A stretch of 64,000 bases of DNA from Chryseobacterium viscerum (GCF_002899945.2 NZ_PPEG02000005.1:310001-374000), one strand, 5' to 3'. Counted from the first letter of the stretch, positions 17,562 through 26,349 are shown. A program made the numbers and translations. Notes: a model not told the origin generated them from the sequence alone.

Positions 17562-17596
17562 AAAAAGTCATCGTAGTGCTATTACGATGACTTTTT
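17562..17596. terminator. Bidirectional terminator
   Basis: A 14-bp perfect stem (AAAAAGTCATCGTA / TACGATGACTTTTT) with a 7-nt loop lies between the plus-strand methyltransferase and the convergent minus-strand YtxH-like gene. A/T runs on both sides fit termination in both directions. Confidence 0.85.
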
Positions 17597-17633
17597 CTAT
17601 ATATGAATGTTAAAAAAAACTGCTCTTTGTTGG

Positions 17634-17870
17634 TTAGCTGATAGAATCTTCAGCCTTTGTTTTTACTTCGTCCACTTTATCCTGAACTTGGGAAGCAACA
17701 TCATTGGCTTTGCTTTTAAGATCATTTCCCCATTTGTTAAGATTATCTTTTGCTGTATTAAGTTTATCCTTAACAGCTTGTTGATCTTCAGGGCTTGAGT
17801 TCTTATATTTCCAATAAGCTAATGCACCTAAACCTAGTAGAGCTAATAATCCTTTTGTTTTGTTTCCCAT
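17634..17870 (-). CDS. YtxH-like small protein
   Basis: 78 residues. It begins MGNKTKGLLALLGLGALAYWKYKN, a short hydrophobic anchor, followed by a helical, alternating-charge tail (NTAKDNLNKWGNDLKSKANDVASQVQDKVDEV) typical of YtxH/late-embryogenesis-like stress proteins. It is probably a membrane-anchored general stress protein; the role is inferred from composition only. It is a single gene, convergent with the methyltransferase. Confidence 0.7.
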   Translation of the reverse strand: MGNKTKGLLALLGLGALAYWKYKNSSPEDQQAVKDKLNTAKDNLNKWGNDLKSKANDVASQVQDKVDEVKTKAEDSIS

Positions 17871-17969
17871 GATTTCTATTTTTTTATGTATTAATATTAA
17901 AATTTGTTATTACTATTAATGTAAAATACGTGCCAAAAAAATAAATACAATTATAAAAAAATGTTAAAT

Positions 17970-18812
17970 TTAAGAGAAGACTTTGAAATTTTTGCCGTCA
18001 AAACTAGCAAAGACCATAGTAGGATAGGAATCCTGATGGTATATATTTCCATCCTTATCAATAGCGATGGCACCTGCAAATCCGTCAATGGTTTTAAGCT
18101 CCTCAAAGGTCTTGCTGAAAGCCTGTTCAAGGCTCATTCCATCTGTGACTCTTGTTACGATTTTTGTAGCTGTAGCGTTGCTGACAATATCTTCTCCTAC
18201 ACCAGTACAGCTTACAGCACAGAATGCGTTGGCATAATTTCCTGCCACGGTGGCAGAATCTGAAATCCTTCCGGGAATTTCAAAACCTTTTCCTCCTGTA
18301 GAAGTAGCAACGGCAAGTTTTCCGTCATGATCTATTGCTACGCAGCCAACAGTACCTTTTCCGCCGTTTTTAAGCTTAGCTTCATACTCTTTTCTTCTTT
18401 GAGGGATTTCCGTGGAGAAATTTTCAAAACCATGTTCATTAGCATAATTCTTCGCGCCTTGTCCACCTAAAACTCTATCATCTTCACTGATCAGATCTTT
18501 AGCAACAAAAATAGGATTCTTTACATCCTGAATATTGATCACTCCGCTTAGCTTCTGAGTGTCTCCATTCATAATCGCAGCACTCATGCGGATAACGCCG
18601 TCACTTTGAATCTGAGAGCCTATTCCGGCATTGTACAATGGATTGTCTTCCAACAGTGAAACAGCATAAGCCACCGTATCGAAAGCGGAATGAGTTTCAA
18701 GATAATCAAAAGCTTTTTGTGCTATTTCTTTTAAAGATTCCTGCTTTGCAGTTTTTACTTCATGGCTTTGGTCACTTTCAGAGAAAAAACCGCCGTGGAT
18801 AATGATTTTCAT
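17970..18812 (-). CDS. iaaA: Isoaspartyl peptidase / plant-type L-asparaginase
   Basis: 280 residues. The start MKIIIHGGFFSESD (ATG at 18812) is preferred over the ATG at 18860 because the family begins at this beta strand. The Ntn-hydrolase autocleavage site is GGKG|TVGCVAIDHDG, with the nucleophile Thr at about residue 154. Downstream ATSTGGKGFEIPGRISDSATVAGNYAN and GFAGAIAIDKDG are typical. The precursor cleaves itself into alpha and beta subunits and hydrolyses beta-aspartyl dipeptides, including the beta-Asp-Arg released from cyanophycin. It is next to cyanophycinase and cphA, which supports that role. Confidence 0.9.
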   Translation of the reverse strand: MKIIIHGGFFSESDQSHEVKTAKQESLKEIAQKAFDYLETHSAFDTVAYAVSLLEDNPLYNAGIGSQIQSDGVIRMSAAIMNGDTQKLSGVINIQDVKNPIFVAKDLISEDDRVLGGQGAKNYANEHGFENFSTEIPQRRKEYEAKLKNGGKGTVGCVAIDHDGKLAVATSTGGKGFEIPGRISDSATVAGNYANAFCAVSCTGVGEDIVSNATATKIVTRVTDGMSLEQAFSKTFEELKTIDGFAGAIAIDKDGNIYHQDSYPTMVFASFDGKNFKVFS

Positions 18813-18860
18813 AGTAGATATAAGTTTCGTATTCCGGAGTTCCGTATTTATGATAGTCAA

Positions 18861-19021
18861 TAATACGAATCCCGGTTATTAATACAAAGAAAAGATAAGG
18901 ATTTTATTACTATCCAGCATTAATGAGAGTTCCGAGTTCCGTGATTTCGAGTTTTATAGTATTTTCAAAACCCGGCACCCCGAATCTCAAGATCTCGCAT
19001 CTCAAAACCCCGCACCCCATA
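18861..19021. repeat. Quasi-repetitive intergenic spacer
   Basis: Between iaaA and cphB the plus strand shows short near-repeats: GAGTTCCGAGTTCCG, then TTTCGAGTTTT, and on the other side CCCGGCACCCCGAATCTC, AAGATCTCGCATCTC and AAAACCCCGCACCCC. The C-rich half is locally complementary to the G-rich half. No coding sequence is visible. Confidence 0.5.
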
Positions 19022-19912
19022 CTATTTATCCTGTGGTATTGGATTAAACTGAGAGTTCTCAATAGTTAATGTCTTTGTGGTAAGATCATAATGATCGTTC
19101 ATCGACATCACATGTACCGTTAAATTATCAATAGAGATTGGCTCTCCAAGGTTGATATTGGTAAGATTGGTATCCTTGATAAATCTTCCGTCTACCAAGA
19201 TAACAAGACCTGAACCTACAGCTGTCATTACATCATTGTGAATGAAAAGTCCTGTATCTTCTCCAAGCCCGATTCCCAATGTTCTAGGATTGTTAACTAC
19301 TGCCTGAAAAAGACGCCCGATTCTGCCTCGCTGTACAAAATGCGTATCAATAATTACATTATCTATAAGACCCAATCCCTGGGTTGTTTTGATTTCTCCT
19401 TTTAAAAGGGCTTCAGAGCTGCTTCCCTGGTAGATCATATTTTCAGAAGCTGCCGCAGCACCTGCCGAAGTTCCTGAATAAATAAAATCCTGTTCCTGAT
19501 ATTTTAATAAAATGGTATCATGAAATCTCGTCCCTCCCAGAATAGAAGTCAGTCTCAGCTGATCTCCTCCGGTGAACATCATTACATCTGCAGCATTGGC
19601 TCTTGCCACCATCGCATCAGAATTGGCCTCTTCACGGTTGTGGATGTCAAGGACATTTACATTTTTAGCACCGAGAAATTCAAATGCTTTTTTATATTCA
19701 GAGCCTACGATCTGAGGAATTTGAGAAGCGGTGGTAACGATTTCAATGACAGAATCTTCTTTATTTTTTGATTCGTTGATGATCTTTCGTAAGATCCCAC
19801 GCTCAAAAAAATTAAGATTCTTTTCTATATTCTGATCATAATCGGTTTCAGCAAAACTTCCTTTGTTTACAGCTCCTCCAATAACTATTAATTTTCCAAC
19901 AGGTTTCATCAT
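19022..19912 (-). CDS. cphB: Cyanophycinase
   Basis: 296 residues, the usual size of the S51-family enzyme. It starts MMKPVGKLIVIGGAVNKGSF. The catalytic Ser (about residue 149) is in YSGTSAGAAAASENMI, the cyanophycinase nucleophile elbow. QGLGLIDNVIIDTHFVQRGRIGRL and LGIGLGEDTGLFI are further family marks. It degrades cyanophycin to beta-Asp-Arg dipeptides. There is no signal peptide, so it is intracellular and acts on the cell's own polymer. It is transcribed divergently from cphA; a TAATTTTG box directly abuts its ATG. Confidence 0.95.
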   Translation of the reverse strand: MMKPVGKLIVIGGAVNKGSFAETDYDQNIEKNLNFFERGILRKIINESKNKEDSVIEIVTTASQIPQIVGSEYKKAFEFLGAKNVNVLDIHNREEANSDAMVARANAADVMMFTGGDQLRLTSILGGTRFHDTILLKYQEQDFIYSGTSAGAAAASENMIYQGSSSEALLKGEIKTTQGLGLIDNVIIDTHFVQRGRIGRLFQAVVNNPRTLGIGLGEDTGLFIHNDVMTAVGSGLVILVDGRFIKDTNLTNINLGEPISIDNLTVHVMSMNDHYDLTTKTLTIENSQFNPIPQDK

Positions 19913-19916
19913 GGTA

Positions 19917-19924
19917 CAAAATTA
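19917..19924 (-). promoter_or_regulatory. Candidate -7 box (TAATTTTG) touching the cphB start
   Basis: An exact TAnnTTTG match only 4 bases upstream of the first ATG of cphB. If used, transcription would begin at or inside the start codon, giving a leaderless mRNA or use of the second ATG (19909). The -33 TTG is not clear. Confidence 0.35.
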
Positions 19925-20058
19925 AAAAATAATTAACATTCTTTCGCGAATTTTGTGCCATCTTTAGTTGATTTTTAATGATTTAGAAATATTAATAGAA
20001 ATTAATATTTTTTTAATAAATCTTTAATTTACCTATGGTTTCATTTAGGCTTTTACAT

Positions 20059-20066
20059 TATCTTTG
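20059..20066 (+). promoter_or_regulatory. Candidate -7 box (TATCTTTG) for cphA
   Basis: An exact TAnnTTTG match 44 bases upstream of the cphA ATG. An AAAGGAG stretch lies between (20072-20079), but it is about 30 bases from the start codon, too far to act as a ribosome binding site. No TTG lies at the usual spacing. Confidence 0.4.
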
Positions 20067-20110
20067 GCTATGAAAGGAGTTATTGTTAACTGTTAAAATG
20101 CCAATAGACT

Positions 20111-22741
20111 ATGAAAATCGAAAAGATTCAGGCACTACGTGGTCCTAACATCTGGAGCATCAGAAGAAAGAAGCTGATACAGATGAGGTTGGACTTAGAA
20201 GAAATGGAGGATTATCCTACCAATAAAATAGAAGGTTTCCGCGAAAGGATTGAAAAATTAATTCCTTCATTGATTACCCATCGATGCTCGGAAGGAGTAG
20301 AGGGAGGCTTTTTCCATAGAGTGGAAACAGGAACCTGGATGGGGCATGTCATTGAGCATATTGCTTTGGAAATACAAACCCTTGCAGGAATGGATGTGGG
20401 GTTTGGAAGAACCCGTGAAACAAAAACTCCGGGAGTGTATAATGTGGTATTCAATTATATTGAAGAAAATGCCGGGATTTATGCCGCGGAAGAATCCGTG
20501 AAAATTGCAGGAGCTATTATAGAAGGGAAAGAGTATGATATGCATGCATGCATTCACCGATTAAAAGAGATCAGAGAACGTGTCCGCCTGGGACCATCTA
20601 CAGGAAGTATTGTGGAGGAAGCTGCTTCCAGAAAAATCCCATGGATCAGGCTAGGAACAAATTCCCTGGTACAATTAGGGTATGGGGTAAATCAACAGAG
20701 ATTTCAAGCTACTATTACCGGAAAGACAAGTTCTATTGCTGTGGATATCGCATGTAATAAAGAACTGACCAAAAGAATGCTTCATGATGCAGCGATTCCG
20801 GTTCCGATTGGAGATTTGATAGTTGATGAAGAAGGTTTGAATGCTGTAATCCGGAAAATAGAATATCCCATTGTTTTGAAACCTTTGGATGGAAATCACG
20901 GGAAAGGGTCATCCATTAATGTGAATGATTGGGAAGCTGCTAAAATAGGTCTGGAACATGCTCAGAAATATTCCAGAAAAGTAATAGTTGAGAAATACAT
21001 CACAGGCTATGATTTCCGTATACTGGTCATCAATAATAAAATGGTGGCAGCGGCAAGAAGAGTTCCTGCCCATGTTGTAGGAGATGGTGAGCTTAATCTT
21101 CATCAGCTTATTGAAAAAGAAAATAAAGACCCAAGAAGAGGGTATGGTCATGAAAATGTCCTTACCGAAATTGAGGTAGATAAAGATACATTGGAGCTGC
21201 TTGAGAAGCTGCACTACACACTGGAAACGATTCCTCAGAGAGGAGAAGTGGTTTATCTGAAATCAACAGCCAATCTTTCAACGGGGGGAACATCCATTGA
21301 TGTAACAGATATGGTACACCCGGAAAATATCACCATGGCTGAAAGGGTCTCCAAAATTATCGGTCTGGATGTCTGTGGTATTGATGTGATGGCAGAGAAT
21401 CTTACACAACCCCTGAAAGAGAGTGGTGGAGCGATCATAGAAGTGAACGCAGCACCGGGATTCAGAATGCACCTGGCTCCAAGCGAAGGATTACCAAGAA
21501 ATGTAGCGGCTCCGGTAGTGGATATGCTTTACCCGCAAGGAAAACCCTTTACCATTCCAATCATTGCGGTGACAGGAACTAATGGTAAAACTACTACTAC
21601 AAGGCTTATTTCACATATTGTAAAAAGCAACGGCTATAGAGTAGGATTCACGACTTCAGATGGGATCTATATCCAAAATACGATGCTGACAAAAGGGGAT
21701 ACTACAGGGCCTATTTCTGCAGAATTTATTTTAAAAGACCCTACGGTAGAATTTGCGGTTCTGGAAACTGCCAGAGGAGGTATTTTACGTTCCGGACTTG
21801 GTTTTTCACAATGTGATATCGGAGTTCTTACCAACATTGAAGAAGATCATTTGGGAATGAATGATATTCACAATTTAAAAGATCTTACCAAAGTAAAAAG
21901 GGTCGTGCTGGATAGCGTAAAGAAAAGCGGCTGGAGTGTGCTGAATGCAGACAGCGAATATTCTATGAGGATCATCAATGATCTTGATTCTAATGTTGCG
22001 ATCTTCAGTATGGATGAAAATAATCCTCATATCATAAAATTTGCAAAAGAAGGAAAAATCACATGTGTATATGAAGAAGGTTTTGTCACCATTAAAAAAG
22101 GAGACTGGAAGATCAGAATAGGAAAAGCCAAAGATTTCCCGATTACAATGGAAGGGAAGGCAAAATTCATGATTGAAAATGTCCTGGCGGCCAGCTTGGC
22201 GAGCTACCTTTATGGTTTTGGAATCGAAGATATTTCCAATTCTCTGAGAACCTTTATCCCAAGTGCTCAGCTTACTCCGGGAAGACTGAATGTTTTTAAA
22301 TTCAAAAACTTTAAAGTTCTGATCGACTTTGCTCATAATCCTTCAGGATACGAAGCCATTGAAGATTATCTTAAAAATGTAGAGTCTACGAAGAAAATCG
22401 GTATTATTTCCGGTGTTGGAGACAGAAGAGACAGCGATATCAGAGAATGCGGAAAGATAGCAGGAAGAATGTTTGATCATATCATCATCCGAAACGAAAA
22501 ACATCTTCGTGGAAGAACCGAAGAGGAAATCAATGGATTGATTATTGAAGGAATGCAGTCTGCAGGAAAAGATGTAAGCTATGAGATTATCCCAAAAGAA
22601 ATAGAGGCATTAAAACATGCTATGGGAATGGCAGAAGAAGGAACGTTTATTACAGCGCTGAGTGATGTCATCTCTAATGCAATTGATCTGGTACAGGAAT
22701 ATCAGGCAAGAGAATTATTGGAAGACGATAAAAACGTGTAA
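20111..22741 (+). CDS. cphA: Cyanophycin synthetase
   Basis: 876 residues, matching CphA1 enzymes (about 870-900). The N-terminal domain starts MKIEKIQALRGPNIWS and contains GTWMGHVIEHIALEIQTLAG. The ATP-grasp module (about 210-470) has PIVLKPLDGNHGKGSSINV and AIIEVNAAPGFRMH. The C-terminal Mur-ligase-like module has the P-loop VTGTNGKTTTTRLI near residue 490 and LIDFAHNPSGYEAI. It polymerises Asp and Arg from a primer with ATP, the ATP-grasp part adding Asp and the Mur part adding Arg (family knowledge). With cphB and iaaA it forms a complete make-and-recycle locus. A strong terminator follows. Confidence 0.97.
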   Translation: MKIEKIQALRGPNIWSIRRKKLIQMRLDLEEMEDYPTNKIEGFRERIEKLIPSLITHRCSEGVEGGFFHRVETGTWMGHVIEHIALEIQTLAGMDVGFGRTRETKTPGVYNVVFNYIEENAGIYAAEESVKIAGAIIEGKEYDMHACIHRLKEIRERVRLGPSTGSIVEEAASRKIPWIRLGTNSLVQLGYGVNQQRFQATITGKTSSIAVDIACNKELTKRMLHDAAIPVPIGDLIVDEEGLNAVIRKIEYPIVLKPLDGNHGKGSSINVNDWEAAKIGLEHAQKYSRKVIVEKYITGYDFRILVINNKMVAAARRVPAHVVGDGELNLHQLIEKENKDPRRGYGHENVLTEIEVDKDTLELLEKLHYTLETIPQRGEVVYLKSTANLSTGGTSIDVTDMVHPENITMAERVSKIIGLDVCGIDVMAENLTQPLKESGGAIIEVNAAPGFRMHLAPSEGLPRNVAAPVVDMLYPQGKPFTIPIIAVTGTNGKTTTTRLISHIVKSNGYRVGFTTSDGIYIQNTMLTKGDTTGPISAEFILKDPTVEFAVLETARGGILRSGLGFSQCDIGVLTNIEEDHLGMNDIHNLKDLTKVKRVVLDSVKKSGWSVLNADSEYSMRIINDLDSNVAIFSMDENNPHIIKFAKEGKITCVYEEGFVTIKKGDWKIRIGKAKDFPITMEGKAKFMIENVLAASLASYLYGFGIEDISNSLRTFIPSAQLTPGRLNVFKFKNFKVLIDFAHNPSGYEAIEDYLKNVESTKKIGIISGVGDRRDSDIRECGKIAGRMFDHIIIRNEKHLRGRTEEEINGLIIEGMQSAGKDVSYEIIPKEIEALKHAMGMAEEGTFITALSDVISNAIDLVQEYQARELLEDDKNV

Positions 22742-22762
22742 ATAAATCTTTATAAACTTATT

Positions 22763-22802
22763 AAAATTGCAATACGGAACCAATAAAACGTATTGCAATT
22801 TT
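22763..22802 (+). terminator. Terminator after cphA
   Basis: A 14-bp perfect stem (AAAATTGCAATACG / CGTATTGCAATTTT) with a 12-nt loop and a following T run, 21 bases after the cphA stop. Confidence 0.9.
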
Positions 22803-22931
22803 TTTTGCTCCTGGAACATGGTAGATGATTGGAAGATAGTTTTCTAATAGTTGAATATCAATTGTAAACACATTTAATTTTTTTTAAAGTGAAAAAATAA
22901 AAATTATTAACTTGCCATACGATCGGTTTTT

Positions 22932-24350
22932 ATGAAAAAGGCACTATTTATTTTCTTTCTTTATATTTCTATACAGTCTTATTCTCAAAACTATACTCCG
23001 GAAAAGCTGGATAGTATTACGAGTATCTATAAGAATAAAGGAGAGTATAAGAAGGTCTTTCAATACAATATAGCCGCACTTCAGTATTATAAAAAACATG
23101 ATAACCCCGAGGGAGAGGCTTTAGCTAATATTAATATTGCCAATGCCCTTTCTACATTTGATGAGCACCAGAAAAGTCTGCATTATCTGGAGGAAGCGAA
23201 AGAACAGCTTAAATTGGTTAATAATAATGGACTGAATGCCAGATTGTGTAATGAAATTGCAAGGAACTATGCTTTTTTAGGCCTTTATAACCAAGCTAAT
23301 ATTCAGCTGAATAAATCTATAGAATATCTTAAACATGCCCCTGATACAAAAGAGAACAGAAATTCTTTATTTTTTGTTTATATCTGGAAGTGGTCCAATT
23401 TTGAGGATTTAAAGCTCCCGGATTCCATTAACGCCATGCGGGAAAAAGGATTAAAAGATTTTCCTAACGAACCTAAGATTTATGTAAGAATTGCAGAACA
23501 GTTTTTATCCAGAAAACAACATCTTGATTCTGTGGAATATTACCTGAATAAGGCTTCTGTACTAGCCGTAGAAAATAGCAGCTCACTCCATGCTTACGGA
23601 GCTATTGCAACAAGACGTGGAAATCTGTACACACTGAAAAAAGATTATCCAAAGGCACTCGAGTATTATCAGGAATCTTTACCCATTTATCTGAAAATAA
23701 ATCGTGGTGCAGATATTATAGATACTTATAAAAAGATCTATCAAACTTATCTGGCTTTACATGATATTCCAAAAGCAAATGAATATCTGGTGAAATATAC
23801 CCAACTCAATGACAGCATCCAATCCGGAGAAAGAAAAGCCGTTGCTTCGGTCGTTAATAATCTTGCCATTGAACAGGAGAAAGAGAGAAATAATCTCTAC
23901 ATCATTATTGTTGCTATTGCTGGTATTGCTATTGTATCTATTGCCGCAATATTTATGATTCGGAAACGGAATAAAAAAAGGGATCAGCTGCTTGAAGAAC
24001 AGAAGAAACTCATCGGCGAAAAAATAATTGAAACGGATCAACTGAAAAAGAAAGTAGATACTTCCATTAATGAATTGTCTAAAATGGCTACGTCCAATAA
24101 CCCTTTTTTCATAAGCAAGTTTAAAGAAGTGTATCCGGAATTTCATAAAAAACTGACTTCAAACTATCCTGAGCTTACCAATCATGATATAAAATTTATC
24201 GCTTATGTAAGGCTTAATCTGACCAATAAAGAAATTGGCCAATGCGGAAATGTAACAGTAAGAGCGGTGGAAACCAAGAAATACAGACTTAAAAAGAAAC
24301 TCGAATTACCCGCTGATATGGACTTAGGAACCTGGGTTTTAGGATTATAA
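22932..24350 (+). CDS. TPR sensor protein with TM segment and C-terminal HTH
   Basis: 472 residues. It has a signal peptide (FIFFLYISIQSYSQ), about six TPR-like helical repeats over residues 25-300, one membrane span (LYIIIVAIAGIAIVSIAAIFMI, about 320-341), a coiled-coil-like linker and a C-terminal LuxR/GerE-like helix-turn-helix (HDIKFIAYVRLNLTNKEIGQ then VTVRAVETKKYRLKKKL). This is a Bacteroidota type of one-piece membrane regulator with periplasmic TPRs. The target genes are unknown; the neighbours cphA and the beta-lactamase are candidates by position only. Confidence 0.8.
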   Translation: MKKALFIFFLYISIQSYSQNYTPEKLDSITSIYKNKGEYKKVFQYNIAALQYYKKHDNPEGEALANINIANALSTFDEHQKSLHYLEEAKEQLKLVNNNGLNARLCNEIARNYAFLGLYNQANIQLNKSIEYLKHAPDTKENRNSLFFVYIWKWSNFEDLKLPDSINAMREKGLKDFPNEPKIYVRIAEQFLSRKQHLDSVEYYLNKASVLAVENSSSLHAYGAIATRRGNLYTLKKDYPKALEYYQESLPIYLKINRGADIIDTYKKIYQTYLALHDIPKANEYLVKYTQLNDSIQSGERKAVASVVNNLAIEQEKERNNLYIIIVAIAGIAIVSIAAIFMIRKRNKKRDQLLEEQKKLIGEKIIETDQLKKKVDTSINELSKMATSNNPFFISKFKEVYPEFHKKLTSNYPELTNHDIKFIAYVRLNLTNKEIGQCGNVTVRAVETKKYRLKKKLELPADMDLGTWVLGL

Positions 24351-24359
24351 TTTAAATAA

Positions 24360-24387
24360 AAATGTCTCAGGTATTTCTGAGACATTT
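24360..24387. terminator. Bidirectional terminator
   Basis: An 11-bp perfect stem (AAATGTCTCAG / CTGAGACATTT) with a 6-nt loop lies between two convergent genes (TPR regulator and beta-lactamase). Confidence 0.8.
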
Positions 24388-24399
24388 CATTGTGATTGA

Positions 24400-25569
24400 T
24401 TATAATTTTTCAGACTTTTCTAAATAAGATAAGAGTTTATAAGCAATAGTAATCCTTTCAGAATTGGGATAGTTTTTATTGGCAAGAATTACGACACCAA
24501 TTTTTTTCGAAGGAACATACATTACATAAGCTCCAAAACCGTTTGTAGCCCCTGTTTTATTAATCAATACACCTGTTGTCGGTTTCTGATGAGGAAGAAT
24601 TTCCTTCACGGGGTTGGGCTTAAAGGCCATATCCGCTGAATTTCCTTTTTGAAGCTGTTCCAGTGTTACCGGATAATTATATTGCTCCCAGATAAGATCC
24701 TGTGTCATTTCTGAGGTGTTAAAGTAGCCGGTATGAGTATTCATTATTGCGGCAGATAATTTACGGTCAATGTTCCCCATTCCCATGTTGGCATCCACAA
24801 ACGTAATCATATCCTGTGTACATGATTTCACGCCATAAGCTTCGTCTGCCAAAACTCCTGGGTTTACGCGGATCGGTTCATCATTTTTACTATAACCGAA
24901 TGCATATTGGCTCATATTTTCAGCGGGTACTTCATAAAATGTATTATTTAACCCAATTTTAGCAAAGACATTTTCAGTCATTGCTTTTGTGAAAGGTTGG
25001 TTCATCGTTTTCCCTGCAATAACCCCTAGCAGGCCAATGCTTGGATTGGTGTACATCCTTTGAGTACCTGCAGGATAATCAGGCTTCCATGTTTGATAAT
25101 AATGAATGAGTTGTTCATTGTTAGTGATCTCCTCAGGCAGTTGCAGTGTAAATCCTCCTGCAGTATGTGTTCCCAGATTATAAAGCTTTATTTGGTCAAA
25201 TGCTGTATTTTTCAGTTCAGGCATGTATTTGCTCACCGGGTCAGATAAGTTAAGCGTTCCATTAATTTGTGATAAACTGGCTAAGGTAGCTGTGAAAGTT
25301 TTGCTTACAGAACCCAGTTCAAATAACGTTTTATTGGTAACTTCTATCTGGTCTGCTTTTGAAGCCAATCCGTAATTGAAAAAAGTATGTTTTCCATCTA
25401 TCGTTATGGCGATACTTAACCCCGGAATTTTATTTTTCTCCATCACAGGTTTTACCAAAGCATCTACATAATTATTAAGATCTGATCCATTCTCTTTCTT
25501 GGGATTGTTACAGCTTGACAAAAAAGATAAGCATAATACCGCAGCAGATATGTTTTTTAAACTTCGCAT
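24400..25569 (-). CDS. ampC: Class C (AmpC-type) beta-lactamase, lipoprotein
   Basis: 389 residues. All three active-site motifs are present and AmpC-like: S87-V-S-K90 (in FELGSVSKTFTAT), Y173-T-N175 (YTNPSIGLLGV) and K338-T-G340 (NKTGATNGFGAYV). The N-terminus is a lipoprotein signal (AAVLCLSFLSSC, Cys20) instead of a simple Sec signal, so the enzyme is probably membrane-anchored in the periplasm. It is expected to hydrolyse cephalosporins and penicillins; the spectrum is unknown. No ampR is adjacent. A palindromic element about 100 bases upstream resembles a BlaI/MecI operator. Confidence 0.88.
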   Translation of the reverse strand: MRSLKNISAAVLCLSFLSSCNNPKKENGSDLNNYVDALVKPVMEKNKIPGLSIAITIDGKHTFFNYGLASKADQIEVTNKTLFELGSVSKTFTATLASLSQINGTLNLSDPVSKYMPELKNTAFDQIKLYNLGTHTAGGFTLQLPEEITNNEQLIHYYQTWKPDYPAGTQRMYTNPSIGLLGVIAGKTMNQPFTKAMTENVFAKIGLNNTFYEVPAENMSQYAFGYSKNDEPIRVNPGVLADEAYGVKSCTQDMITFVDANMGMGNIDRKLSAAIMNTHTGYFNTSEMTQDLIWEQYNYPVTLEQLQKGNSADMAFKPNPVKEILPHQKPTTGVLINKTGATNGFGAYVMYVPSKKIGVVILANKNYPNSERITIAYKLLSYLEKSEKL

Positions 25570-25665
25570 AATTTTAAGATTTTATTATTGAATTTTTTAC
25601 TATTATTTACAATGAGAAATTTTCGAAAACTTTAAGCGAAAGTAAAAGAAATTTGGTGATGTTGC

Positions 25666-25687
25666 TGTACTACAATTGTACTACAAT
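25666..25687. promoter_or_regulatory. Possible BlaI/MecI-type operator
   Basis: Two abutting copies of TGTACTACAAT (25666-25676 and 25677-25687). Their junction creates the perfect palindrome TACAATTGTA (25671-25680), which fits the TACAnnTGTA core recognised by BlaI/MecI repressors. It lies about 100 bases upstream of the beta-lactamase start. No blaI or blaR1 gene is in the window, so the link is inference. Confidence 0.4.
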
Positions 25688-25830
25688 GATTTAAGTTGTT
25701 TAAAATCAAAAGAATGCGTTTTGTCTGGTAGAGCTTTTGAAATGTGAACAAATCAGTATGAATAGATTTTTCGGTGGGATTTTAATAAAATAGATAGGGA
25801 GATTCCTTAAAGATAATAAAGAGCTATAAC

Positions 25831-25862
25831 AATAAAACCTCCGAAATATCGGAGGTTTTATT
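25831..25862 (-). terminator. Terminator at the stop of the 25863 gene
   Basis: A 14-bp stem (AATAAAACCTCCGA / TCGGAGGTTTTATT) with a 4-nt loop, directly after the stop of the minus-strand membrane-protein gene. Confidence 0.85.
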
Positions 25863-26324
25863 TTATGAGTTTTCCCAAATTGTCTTTATTTTCTGCATTT
25901 TTACAAGATAAAAATACAGCGGAATAAGCTCTAATCTAAGGGTGAAATTAATATTAGGAACAGTAAATGGGATGATCGCCATCATGATTAAGCAAATAGC
26001 AATGCCTATGATCGCATCAACTATTGCTGCCTGTACCGCCCATTTTTGCTCAAACCAAAGTCCATAGGCAACAATACCTTTGTAGATAAACAAGCTACAG
26101 ATCAAAAGGCCCGTCATTGAATAAGAATGATTGGCATTTATTCCATATAATGATAAGTCAGTATGGGATAAAAAAGGGCCAGCCATCAACAAAATAACAG
26201 CTAGTGCTCCTCCAATTAAAAAGATCCACAAGAAAATTTTAATCCATACAGGCAATAAATTTCTTCTTCTTGTAAAATTGTTTGGGGTGTCAAATTCTTC
26301 AAAAGGTGTAGACCTTTCTTCCAT
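25863..26324 (-). CDS. Four-TM membrane protein, hypothetical
   Basis: 153 residues from the ATG at 26324 (MEERSTPFEEFDTPNN). A longer frame to 26390 would overlap the preceding gene and adds an unconvincing N-terminus. Four hydrophobic spans are separated by short loops (ALAVILLMAGPFLS, MTGLLICSLFIYKGIVAYGL, AIVDAIIGIAICLIMMAI, LIPLYFYLVKMQ). No family is recognised. It is the last gene of the ligase cluster direction, 25 bases after the ATP-grasp-like gene, and ends at a strong terminator, so it may belong to that transcript. Confidence 0.7.
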   Translation of the reverse strand: MEERSTPFEEFDTPNNFTRRRNLLPVWIKIFLWIFLIGGALAVILLMAGPFLSHTDLSLYGINANHSYSMTGLLICSLFIYKGIVAYGLWFEQKWAVQAAIVDAIIGIAICLIMMAIIPFTVPNINFTLRLELIPLYFYLVKMQKIKTIWENS

Positions 26325-26349
26325 GTGTATATTAGTTTTTAAAGTTATT

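Noticed and set aside
21875..22336. 153-residue frame on the minus strand inside cphA
   Set aside because: It is fully antisense to a conserved Mur-ligase domain, has Phe/Ile-rich composition typical of shadow frames, and no family similarity.
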